Assembly: GCA_004296145.1 (NCBI GenBank)
Contig: SEBM01000134.1
Span: forward strand, 1 to 8,760
Length of the DNA stretch: 8,760 nucleotides
Source: Flavobacterium sp.
Lineage (GTDB): Bacteria; Bacteroidota; Bacteroidia; Flavobacteriales; Flavobacteriaceae
Direction of reading: 5' to 3'
This document shows positions 1 through 5,673 of the stretch, piece by piece. Position 1 is the first letter of the stretch. Each line of letters begins with the position of its first letter. The notes below the pieces were generated by a model. That model saw only the letters and a list, made by a program, of their open reading frames with translations. It did not search any database and had not been told where the DNA came from. The position numbers and the translations under genes were made by a program.

Positions 1-95
1 CCGCTACCCTTACAGGATTCAGCGCCGCACAGCAGGTACTTATTATAAATGTAGCTACAGATAAAGGTGAGGTTAGCAGAAAAATAGTTTACTAG
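1..95 (+). CDS. C-terminal end of a secreted protein, probable T9SS sorting domain (5' end outside the window)
   Basis: Reading frame 3 is open from the window edge to a TAG at 93-95 and gives the last 30 residues of a protein. The tail contains AAQQVLIINVATDKGEV followed by SRKIVY. This resembles the C-terminal beta-strand sorting signals of type IX secretion system cargo in Flavobacterium (pattern: QVLI-V-V-T, then a short basic tail KK/RK-I-V/I-Y). In that family the tail directs the protein across the outer membrane and is cleaved there. The catalytic or adhesive part lies upstream and cannot be identified. The gene ends at the strong hairpin at 118-155. The reading frame is certain; the T9SS assignment is family knowledge applied to a short tail. 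Confidence 0.7.
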   Translation, partial: ATLTGFSAAQQVLIINVATDKGEVSRKIVY

Positions 96-117
96 CTTTC
101 AGCTGATGTCATTTGAC

Positions 118-155
118 AAAATACCCGTGAAGGACCCGCTCTTCACGGGTATTTT
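118..155. terminator. Bidirectional intrinsic terminator between convergent genes
   Basis: A perfect 15-bp stem pairs 118-132 with 141-155 around an 8-base loop (133-140). The core is TACCCGTGAAG / CTTCACGGGTA. On the plus strand it runs into TTTTTGTTTT, and on the minus strand into a short T run (complement of ACAAAA). It sits 22 bases after the TAG of the upstream plus-strand gene and 21 bases after the end of the minus-strand phoX-like gene (177), so it can end both transcripts. Confidence 0.9.
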
Positions 156-176
156 TGTTTTGTAATAATTTAAAAA

Positions 177-1634
177 TTATCTTGCTAAACCTTTAATAAC
201 TACTATTTGACTTGCCTGTTGTTCGTTAGGACGGTTTGTTCCTCCATCAACACCTTTGTATTTTGCTCCTGTCCAGGTATGTGGCTGAACGCTCAACATA
301 AAAGTATCATCAATACCAAGTTGCTCAGAAACATCAATTAAAGCTCCGTATTCCCAAGTTCCCAATTTAGATGTTCCACCAACGTTATATTTAGCAGCGT
401 CTGTAGCTGTACGATGGTGATCTAATTCTACTACAACTTTTAGATCTTTTGTAGCGATGTTGTATTGATAAATGTAGGCATCGTGCGTTTCGTCTCCATA
501 TCCGTTAGAATCTTCCTGAACGTAAACATAGTTTTTAGTTACGCAAATGTTATCCGGGTTTTGAAATTTAGCAGCAATTCCTGTGCGGTTGTCTCCATCC
601 AAAATAACTTCAAGAGTTCCTTTTAACGGATCTGCAGCATCAAGGTTTAATCTGTAAACTCTTCCGTATTTAGTTCTTGAAGCATCTGCATTTATACCGG
701 TTACATCTTGTCCTGTTACGTTAAAATACAATTCACGATCTGCCGTGTTTCCACCTTTACGGTAATCCAAATCTTCAACTCTACCAAATTTAATGGCTTT
801 CAAAGTATTTACAGCAGCATTGATCTGCGCTCCTGTCATAGTGGTATGATTATCAATTTTCACAAAAGATACAGGATATGTTTTACCAGTTTCCATATCT
901 TTTTCTCTTTGATTATCATCATTTCTTTTTAGCATGTACAAAGAACCTCCTGTTAAATCACCAACAGAATTTCCTACATACATAAAAACCTGACCTCCGT
1001 AAGTTCCAGAGTCATCATCACCAATAACAACTACAGTTTTTCCTTTGTAAGCACTAGTACGCAAAGGCAAAGCATTTTCTGCACTTAAACGTCCAAATCC
1101 TGCCAATTCTTTAGAAACCGATGCTGTTCCTGCACTTCCGTAAGGATCCAAAGCGTGTGTACGGGATTCTTCTCCAGATTCTCCACAAGTTAAATAAACC
1201 GGTCCAAAACCATGTTCTGCCTGAGTAGCCATTGTAGCACCACAAAGTCTCCATGTTCCTCCGCTTGAGTTTAACAAATATTCTCCTTTTGTAGGTTTGA
1301 ATGTTTTGTCAAGTGTAATTCTCGAAACTGCAAAATTGTCTTCGTTGTTTACTAAAAATGTAAAAGTTCCGTCAGCGTTTTTTAATAATCCTGAACCATC
1401 GGCAGAACCTCCAAAAACATAATTTGGACTGTCTGGGAAAACGTCATCTGAACCAAAAAGAGAGTAAATTTTTAAGCTTTCAAAACCTGCCTGCGCTTTC
1501 AATAAACTTGGCGTTACAGATTGATCCTTTAATACAACACTTGTTGTTGGTTCTGTTTCATCTTTAGAATCGTTATTGTTACATGATGTAAGCAACGATC
1601 CAAGAATAAATAGTGGTAAAATAATTCTTTTCAT
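177..1634 (-). CDS. PhoX-like (DUF839 family) phosphatase lipoprotein
   Basis: 485-residue protein. Residues 1-18 are a lipoprotein signal peptide (MKR, hydrophobic core, LLTSC) with the lipid-carrying cysteine at C18, followed by a flexible acidic N/D/E-rich linker. The rest looks like a PhoX/DUF839 beta-propeller. A cysteine-glycine segment at C131-G132 is followed by PVYLTCGES at 145-153, matching the PhoX 'C-G-G...PWGTWLTCEE' region. IGDDDSG at 204-210 with GGQVFMYVG corresponds to the 'MGDD...YVYKF' strand. RVEDLDY at 285-291, NPDNICV at 359-365 and MLSVQPHTW near 446-454 match later conserved strands. Classical PhoX enzymes are Ca/Fe-dependent alkaline phosphatases that release phosphate from organic phosphates outside the cytoplasm. 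This copy is shorter than typical PhoX, is lipid-anchored, and has VQPH where PhoX usually has VQHPG. Activity is therefore inferred and a non-phosphatase role is possible. It lies downstream of ppk2 on the same strand but with a terminator and 192 bases between them. Confidence 0.65.
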   Translation of the reverse strand: MKRIILPLFILGSLLTSCNNNDSKDETEPTTSVVLKDQSVTPSLLKAQAGFESLKIYSLFGSDDVFPDSPNYVFGGSADGSGLLKNADGTFTFLVNNEDNFAVSRITLDKTFKPTKGEYLLNSSGGTWRLCGATMATQAEHGFGPVYLTCGESGEESRTHALDPYGSAGTASVSKELAGFGRLSAENALPLRTSAYKGKTVVVIGDDDSGTYGGQVFMYVGNSVGDLTGGSLYMLKRNDDNQREKDMETGKTYPVSFVKIDNHTTMTGAQINAAVNTLKAIKFGRVEDLDYRKGGNTADRELYFNVTGQDVTGINADASRTKYGRVYRLNLDAADPLKGTLEVILDGDNRTGIAAKFQNPDNICVTKNYVYVQEDSNGYGDETHDAYIYQYNIATKDLKVVVELDHHRTATDAAKYNVGGTSKLGTWEYGALIDVSEQLGIDDTFMLSVQPHTWTGAKYKGVDGGTNRPNEQQASQIVVIKGLAR

Positions 1635-1660
1635 TTGGCTAAAGTTTGTTTCTATTTTTT

Positions 1661-1671
1661 TACAAAGTAAA
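1661..1671 (-). promoter_or_regulatory. Possible Bacteroidota -7 promoter element for the phoX-like gene
   Basis: Read on the minus strand, about 27-37 bases upstream of the ATG, the sequence is GTTTACTTTGT. Its TTACTTTG differs at one position from the Bacteroidota -7 consensus TAnnTTTG. No clear -33 TTTG/TTG element was found at the usual distance, so this is a weak call. The remaining intergenic DNA (1672-1807) is A/T-rich with no gene. Confidence 0.3.
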
Positions 1672-1807
1672 CCCCTACACTTTAACTTAAAATTATTCTG
1701 CTATTATGAAAAAAATAAAAACCAAATCAAAATACCCTTTTTAGGATAAAAAAATTAACATTAAATTAGTAATACAAAACATTCATAAAATACAAATAAC
1801 ATTAAAC

Positions 1808-1835
1808 AAAAAAAAGAGTCTTAATTTTAAGACCC
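1808..1835 (-). terminator. Intrinsic terminator overlapping the ppk2 stop codon
   Basis: On the minus strand GGGTCTTAA (1835-1827) pairs with TTAAGACTC (1824-1816), nine pairs including one G-T, around a tiny AA loop that in practice opens to about four bases. Eight T residues follow at once (1815-1808). The stem's left arm contains the last two sense codons (Gly-Ser) and the TAA stop of the polyphosphate kinase gene, so termination occurs directly at the end of the coding region. Confidence 0.8.
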
Positions 1836-2708
1836 TTTCTTTAATTCCTTTTTATAAACCTCAAAGTGTGATTTTATTTCTTCATCCAATTCAGGTTGTT
1901 GTATGTCAGTATATTGCTTCAGTTCTTCCCAGATAATTTTGGCCACAATGTAGCGGGCCATTTCTTTGTCGTCGGCAGGTACGATATACCACGGCGCTTT
2001 TTCTGTAGAAGTCTTGTTTATTGCTTCTTCATAATATTGCTGGTATTCATCCCAATGTTCGCGCTCTTTTAAATCTCCAGGAGAAAATTTCCAATTGTGT
2101 TTTCCTTCTTCCAAACGGCGCAATAATCTTTGACGTTGTTCTTCTTTACTCAAATGCAGAAAAAACTTCATGACAATGGTTCCGTTTTCGGCAATATGAC
2201 TTTCAAAATTATTGATCTGATCCAATCTTTTTTCCCAGAATTTTGGTTTGATATCTTCAACCGAATTTATTCCCGGCAAATTTTCTCCTAAAATAAATTG
2301 CGGATGCACTCTTGTTACCAAAACATTTTCATAATGTGTACGGTTAAAAATGGCAAACTTTCCTTTTTCAGGGAGCGCTATATAATGTCGCCACAAATAA
2401 TCGTGTTCTAATTCGGTTGAATTTGGCGTTTTAAAACTATGCACCACTACGCCACGCGGATTAAATTCTTTAAAAACTTCGCGAATCAAACTGTCTTTTC
2501 CAGAAGTATCCATTCCCTGCAGGCAAATTAAAACACTGTATTTATTATAAGCATACATTATCTCCTGAAAATCGCTCAGTTTTGCCTGAACTTTATCTAG
2601 TTTTTCTTCTTTTTCTTCGTCATCGGCAACTATGTCCAACAAAGTCGGAATCTTTTTAAGATTTACTTTTTTTACAACTTTAAAATCATTCGGATCTATC
2701 GATTTCAT
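1827..2708 (-). CDS. ppk2: Polyphosphate kinase 2 family protein (class III-like polyphosphate:nucleotide phosphotransferase)
   Basis: 293-residue cytoplasmic protein with the PPK2 P-loop kinase fold. The Walker A loop is GMDTSGKDS at 65-73. SFK-TPNSTELEHDYLWR at 91-107 is the conserved segment after it. FNRTHYENVLVTRVHP at 121-136 is the Walker B region, and the FNR-x-x-Y-E/EN-VLV-RVH form is typical of class III rather than class I (FDRSWYNR). KFFLHLSKEEQ at 181-191 and the lid with R197-R198 and WKFSPGDLKERE at 206-217 follow, then TSTEKAPWYIVPADDK at 233-248. Family members move phosphate between polyphosphate and nucleotides; class III enzymes can phosphorylate both AMP and ADP, letting polyphosphate recharge the ATP pool. 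All expected motifs are intact and length is normal. Walker A has T-S where many relatives have A-A. The ATG at 2708 is the first in frame and gives the usual N-terminal helical extension. It is transcribed away from the gene at 2814. Direction and substrate preference are inferred. Confidence 0.93.
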   Translation of the reverse strand: MKSIDPNDFKVVKKVNLKKIPTLLDIVADDEEKEEKLDKVQAKLSDFQEIMYAYNKYSVLICLQGMDTSGKDSLIREVFKEFNPRGVVVHSFKTPNSTELEHDYLWRHYIALPEKGKFAIFNRTHYENVLVTRVHPQFILGENLPGINSVEDIKPKFWEKRLDQINNFESHIAENGTIVMKFFLHLSKEEQRQRLLRRLEEGKHNWKFSPGDLKEREHWDEYQQYYEEAINKTSTEKAPWYIVPADDKEMARYIVAKIIWEELKQYTDIQQPELDEEIKSHFEVYKKELKKGS

Positions 2709-2730
2709 ATATTTTCGGTTTTATCGTAAT

Positions 2731-2751
2731 AGTAAATATACTACTTTTACG
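2731..2751. promoter_or_regulatory. Divergent promoter region between ppk2 and the small secreted protein gene
   Basis: The 105 bases between two divergent starts (2708 and 2814) must hold both promoters. Two near matches to the Bacteroidota -7 motif TAnnTTTG lie back to back: TATATTTA on the minus strand (2740-2733), about 25 bases before the ppk2 ATG, and TACTTTTA on the plus strand (2742-2749). Each misses only the last G. No convincing -33 partner is visible for either, so exact positions are uncertain. Confidence 0.25.
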
Positions 2752-2813
2752 AATTCCGATAGCTAATGAAACGGCTATACATTTAAAACAAAATTCATTT
2801 TTTTCTAAATTCA

Positions 2814-3284
2814 ATGTACAAACTATTTCTAATACTTTTTCTTTTATCAATAAATCACATTTATTGTCAAAAGGAAGAGAACATGAATAAAGCATATGTT
2901 GAAGTTTTTGGAAAATGTTTTAAACACCTAGAACCAATTGAAGGGACATTAAATGTTCTTCCTTTAAATAAAAATGTGAAATTTTGTTCATTATATCAGT
3001 GTGTATCAAGATTTGAATATACCGTTGGTCAAAAAGATATTCAGGAAAAAATTTTAAAAAGAGCAATTGAGATAACTAATCTTCTTTACAACGAAGGAAC
3101 TCCAATACATCTGTTACTCGGAGCCAACAGCTCCGGCGAAGAATATGTAAATAATGAAAGTTTATCTGATGATAACAATTTAGTCTATATAAGTATTGCG
3201 GAATGCATTTTTTCTCAATCTTTATTAGAAATTCAGGAGGCAGTTAATAAAGAAACTACAAGGCTTCTTAATTCAAAGAAATAA
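2814..3284 (+). CDS. Small secreted protein of unknown function
   Basis: 156 residues; not recognised as a member of a named family. Residues 1-18 form a signal peptide (basic K3, long hydrophobic core LFLILFLLS, ending IYC before Q19), so the product is probably exported to the periplasm or beyond. There is no good lipobox: C18 is preceded by H-I-Y rather than L-S/A-G/A. The mature part is about 135 residues with four cysteines (C35, C58, C63, C131), a predicted helix around 74-93 (QKDIQEKILKRAIEITNLL), and a helical C-terminus. An alternative start at Met24 (2883) would remove the signal peptide, and the clear signal sequence argues for 2814. The next gene starts 24 bases downstream on the same strand, so the two may be co-transcribed. 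Codon use and AT content look like the neighbours. Confidence is for being a real gene. Confidence 0.65.
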   Translation: MYKLFLILFLLSINHIYCQKEENMNKAYVEVFGKCFKHLEPIEGTLNVLPLNKNVKFCSLYQCVSRFEYTVGQKDIQEKILKRAIEITNLLYNEGTPIHLLLGANSSGEEYVNNESLSDDNNLVYISIAECIFSQSLLEIQEAVNKETTRLLNSKK

Positions 3285-3308
3285 AAAAATAAATTCTATA
3301 TTCATTTC

Positions 3309-4145
3309 ATGGAAAAATTCACACTGGAAATATTATTTCAAATCATCGGAATCGGTTCGGCATCAGGATTATTCTACAATAATGACGCATTGTATATTAT
3401 TGGCGACAACAGCGGATTCTTGTATGAATACAATATGCAGAATCAGCAATTGAACCAACATCCTTTGATAGATAATCCAACGCAGAATATTGCAAAAAGC
3501 TTAAAACCAGATTTCGAATCTATCACACAGCACAACGATACTTTGTATGTTTTTGGTTCCGGTTCAACCGAAAACAGAAACAAGATGATTGAATTTGATT
3601 TAAAATCAAATTCAATTCTTCAAAAAAATAATTTGGTCGATTTGTATGGTTTAATGCAAAGTTTCGGCGAAATAAAACCCGAAGATTTTAATCTTGAAGG
3701 TGCGATTTTCGATGGTGAAAACTGGTATTTATTCAATCGCGGAAACGGAATTTCAAATAAAAATACCATTTTCACTATTCACGCTAAAAGTTTAGGCGAA
3801 GAATTTGCTTTGGTGGCAACCAATTATAAACTTCCAAAAATAAAAGGAGTTCGTTCCAGTTTTACCGATGCCATTTTAGTGGAAGACAAAATCTATTTTC
3901 TTTCTACTGCCGAAGACACTAAATCAACTTATGAAGATGGAGAAATCCTTGGAAGTTTCATAGGACGAATTGATCTTAAAACCATGAAAATAGATTTCAC
4001 TCAAAAAATAACTTCAACCAATAAATTTGAAGGGTTAACTTTTTATAAAAAAGAAAAAAACAAAATTGAGTTTTTGCTTTGTGAGGATAATGATACGGAG
4101 GTTTTGGAAACTAAGATTTTTAAGTTGACGCTACCTGTTAAATAG
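3309..4145 (+). CDS. DUF6929-like / phytase-like beta-propeller protein
   Basis: 278 residues with no signal peptide, so probably cytoplasmic. It opens with GIGSASGLFYNN (14-25) and DNSGFLYEY (33-41), a start I associate with the Bacteroidota family DUF6929. Repeated short strand-turn-strand units of the type 'D-x-x-Y-x-x-G/S' suggest a beta-propeller. A glutamate motif recurs three times: PDFESIT at 67-73, FNLEGAI at 127-133 and KFEGLTF at 239-245. Each is followed within about 15 residues by an aromatic strand (LYVFGSG, WYLFNRG, IEFLLCEDND). A related block, SSFTDAILVEDKIYFLS, lies at 183-199. The pattern resembles the 'FEGLT...LY...ED' repeats of esterase-like/phytase-like propellers, where acidic residues bind metal at the central channel. 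Enzymatic activity is unproven. It probably forms a transcription unit with the small secreted protein gene 24 bases upstream. Confidence 0.6.
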   Translation: MEKFTLEILFQIIGIGSASGLFYNNDALYIIGDNSGFLYEYNMQNQQLNQHPLIDNPTQNIAKSLKPDFESITQHNDTLYVFGSGSTENRNKMIEFDLKSNSILQKNNLVDLYGLMQSFGEIKPEDFNLEGAIFDGENWYLFNRGNGISNKNTIFTIHAKSLGEEFALVATNYKLPKIKGVRSSFTDAILVEDKIYFLSTAEDTKSTYEDGEILGSFIGRIDLKTMKIDFTQKITSTNKFEGLTFYKKEKNKIEFLLCEDNDTEVLETKIFKLTLPVK

Positions 4146-4154
4146 TATAATTTC

Positions 4155-4183
4155 AAAATCGGAGATTTAAATTCGATTTTCTT
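4155..4183 (+). terminator. Possible intrinsic terminator after the DUF6929-like gene
   Basis: AAAATCGGA (4155-4163) pairs with TTCGATTTT (4172-4180), nine pairs including one G-T, around an 8-base A/T-rich loop. The right arm ends in TTTT followed by CTT. It starts 9 bases after the TAG of the gene ending at 4145. The stem is A/T-rich, so termination strength is uncertain. Confidence 0.45.
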
Positions 4184-4203
4184 CAATGTATTTCCACATT
4201 TTA

Positions 4204-4291
4204 TGTCATTGCGAGGAACGAAGCAATCTCATTTGCAAAATAAAAAACAGTTATCATTGCTAGTGCGATTGCTTCGTTCCTCGCAATGACA
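4204..4291. repeat. Long perfect inverted repeat, dispersed REP-like element
   Basis: Two 25-base arms, 4204-4228 and 4267-4291, are exact reverse complements and enclose a 38-base A/T-rich loop (4229-4266). The arm begins TGTCATTGCGAGGAACGAAG and ends CAATC. The arms are visibly more GC-rich than the flanking DNA. From memory, this TCATTGCGAGGAACGAAGCA type of sequence is scattered between genes in many Flavobacterium and other bacterial genomes; that needs a search to confirm. There is no ORF for a transposase nearby, so it would be non-autonomous. It lies between a stop at 4145 and the probable start at 4322. Confidence 0.85.
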
Positions 4292-4321
4292 AGAGTGACC
4301 AAATACAAAATCGAATTATCA

Positions 4322-4939
4322 ATGAAACAAACCTTCAAATTAATTCTAATAACTTTATTTCTATTTACTTTTCAAGCCTATTCTCAAGATCAGGAATGCA
4401 CGTTGTTTTTTAAAGATGGAGATTCTATTGAAGGTTATGGAATTATAAAAAACAATAAAATAAAATTTAGGATTTCTCTTGACAGCAAAGCTGATACCTG
4501 GGATTTTGAAAATGTTTCTAAAATTGAGTTTCCTGATTTTCATATGTTATACACTTATGAATATGTCAAACTAAATTCTTTTGATAATCCTAAACTTCTC
4601 GAACTTGTTGTTGACGGCGAAGTCAAGTTATACAGATTAGAAAAAACATTACTTCTTATTAATATGAATCCAGAATTTGTTGATCTCCAAAAAGGAGAGA
4701 GTATTTTGAGTAAGCACCGCGAACCAAATAAACAAACTACTGAAGTTTTTTATCTAAAAAGAAAAAATGATGAATATCCAACTCATATAAATATCGGAAT
4801 TCTTTCGAATTGGAAAAAAGTTACCACAACATACTTTTCTGATTGCGATTTTCTTGTCAAAAAAATAAAAGACAACAAGTATACTTCTAATCAAATAAAT
4901 GAAATTGTAGAATTCTATAATGACATTTGCAGGGAATAA
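4322..4939 (+). CDS. Uncharacterised secreted protein
   Basis: 205 residues from the start chosen here. The frame is open further upstream to an ATG at 4286, but that ATG lies inside the right arm of the inverted repeat and would add 12 polar residues before a textbook signal peptide. Starting at 4322 gives MKQTFKLILITLFLFTFQAYSQ, basic then hydrophobic, with cleavage likely just before Q22. I do not recognise a named domain. The mature part starts with a beta-rich section (CTLFFKDGDSIEGYGIIKNNKIKFR, where a 'D-G-D-x-x-x-G' turn is followed by strands) and a segment reading WDFENVSKIEF. It ends with a helical, cysteine-containing portion (YFSDCDFLVKKI, then EIVEFYNDIC). The layout is like other small Bacteroidota periplasmic proteins with no known role. 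It stands alone between two repeat elements. Confidence 0.75.
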   Translation: MKQTFKLILITLFLFTFQAYSQDQECTLFFKDGDSIEGYGIIKNNKIKFRISLDSKADTWDFENVSKIEFPDFHMLYTYEYVKLNSFDNPKLLELVVDGEVKLYRLEKTLLLINMNPEFVDLQKGESILSKHREPNKQTTEVFYLKRKNDEYPTHINIGILSNWKKVTTTYFSDCDFLVKKIKDNKYTSNQINEIVEFYNDICRE

Positions 4940-4955
4940 AAAACTATAATTTTCT

Positions 4956-5006
4956 AAACTTTGTGTTAGACGCACTACAGTGCGTCTCTACAGAAAAACT
5001 TTGTGT
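4956..5006. repeat. Small palindromic element bracketed by an 11-base direct repeat
   Basis: AGACGCACT (4968-4976) and AGTGCGTCT (4979-4987) form an inverted repeat, in practice an 8-bp stem with a 4-base loop, followed by CTAC. AAACTTTGTGT occurs on both sides, at 4956-4966 and 4996-5006. The palindrome resembles the AGACGCACTGCAGTGCGTCT type repeats that I recall from intergenic DNA of Flavobacterium. The flanking duplication could mark insertion of the element, or could simply belong to a longer CTTTGTG-rich repeat. It may also serve as a weak terminator for the gene ending at 4939, but there is no T run. Confidence 0.6.
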
Positions 5007-5086
5007 AAATTCTTTATGCATCTTTTTCGGTAAAAACCTGTAAACCAACCTTAAAAAATATTATTTTTATTTTTTTTCATCTTCAT

Positions 5087-5117
5087 CCCAACCTTTTTAT
5101 CTTTTAATCTCTCTATA
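5087..5117 (+). promoter_or_regulatory. Candidate ECF-type promoter for the sigma/anti-sigma/VWA unit
   Basis: Upstream of the sigma factor start, CCCAACC (5087-5093) and TCTCTCTATA (5108-5117) lie 15 bases apart, measured from AAC to TC, inside a T-rich tract. An AAC -35 core and a TC-containing -10 core at this distance fit ECF sigma promoters in general. The same C-C-A-A-C-C-T-T-T-T type leader looks familiar from other Bacteroidota ECF genes. Self-activation by the encoded sigma factor is the natural inference. If correct, the leader before the GTG at 5135 is only about a dozen bases. Confidence 0.35.
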
Positions 5118-5134
5118 TAAGAAAGACAACAATT

Positions 5135-5671
5135 GTGATAAACGAAACTCAAATAGCAAACTGCAAAAAAATGCACCGCGATGCGCAGCGTCAGGTGTAT
5201 GAGTATATGGCTCCGAAGCTGTATCGCCTTTGCAAACGATACCTAAAAAACGAAGAAGAAATAGAAGAAGCAATGGCCGATGCTTTCTATACCATATTTA
5301 CTAAAATAGAACAACTAAAAGAAGTTCTGGCTTTTGAGGCGTGGTGCAGAAAAATAACTGTGAACCATTGTCTGGCAACAATCAAAAAGAATACAAACTT
5401 TAATATGTATCTGGATGATGTCAAATTGCTTTCACAACCTTTTACTGACGAGATCAATCATTTAGAAGAAGAAGATTTACTCAATTTATTAAACCATATT
5501 CCGGACGGCTGTAAAACTGTTTTTAACCTTTTTGTTATTGAAGGTTTTGGACATAAAGAAATAGCCGCAATGCTCAACATTTCTGAAGGCACCTCAAAAT
5601 CACAATTGAACGCCGCGAAAACCAAGCTAAAGGATTTAGTAAATAAATTGTATTATCAAAAAGCAAAATAG
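5135..5671 (+). CDS. RNA polymerase sigma factor, ECF (sigma-70) family
   Basis: 178 residues. Region 2 covers about residues 18-86: AQRQVYEYMAPKLYRLCKRYL, then EEEIEEAMADAFYTIF (the -10/core-binding helix) and FEAWCRKITVNHCLATIKK. Region 4 covers about 118-170: LLNHIPDGCKTVFNLF, then GFGHKEIAAMLNISEGTSKSQLNAAKTKLK, a helix-turn-helix that reads the -35 element. Regions 1 and 3 are absent, as usual for ECF factors. The GTG at 5135 is preferred. It keeps the family's N-terminal 'I-x-x-C-K-K' segment (IANCKK at 7-12), and there is no in-frame ATG between the upstream stop at 5105 and this point. The first ATG (5171) would cut that segment. The stop at 5669-5671 is two bases before the next ATG, implying translational coupling with the anti-sigma candidate. 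Its regulon is unknown, but probably includes this operon. Confidence 0.93.
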   Translation: MINETQIANCKKMHRDAQRQVYEYMAPKLYRLCKRYLKNEEEIEEAMADAFYTIFTKIEQLKEVLAFEAWCRKITVNHCLATIKKNTNFNMYLDDVKLLSQPFTDEINHLEEEDLLNLLNHIPDGCKTVFNLFVIEGFGHKEIAAMLNISEGTSKSQLNAAKTKLKDLVNKLYYQKAK

Positions 5672-5673
5672 TC

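Noticed and set aside
708..932. 74-residue plus-strand reading frame
   Set aside because: It lies entirely antisense within the well-supported PhoX-like gene and has no family resemblance.
2686..2895. 69-residue minus-strand reading frame overlapping the ppk2 start and the secreted-protein gene
   Set aside because: It overlaps the ppk2 start and the divergent promoter region and runs antisense to the signal peptide of the gene at 2814; composition is that of A/T-rich noise.
4204..4291. Inverted repeat considered as a terminator or a CRISPR repeat pair
   Set aside because: The spacer is 38 bases and no T run follows, so it is not a standard terminator. There are only two copies and they are inverted, so it is not a CRISPR array.
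4361..4975. Two minus-strand reading frames (4361-4543 and 4754-4975)
   Set aside because: Antisense shadows of the secreted protein gene at 4322-4939, rich in F, I and K as expected from the complement of A/T-rich coding DNA.
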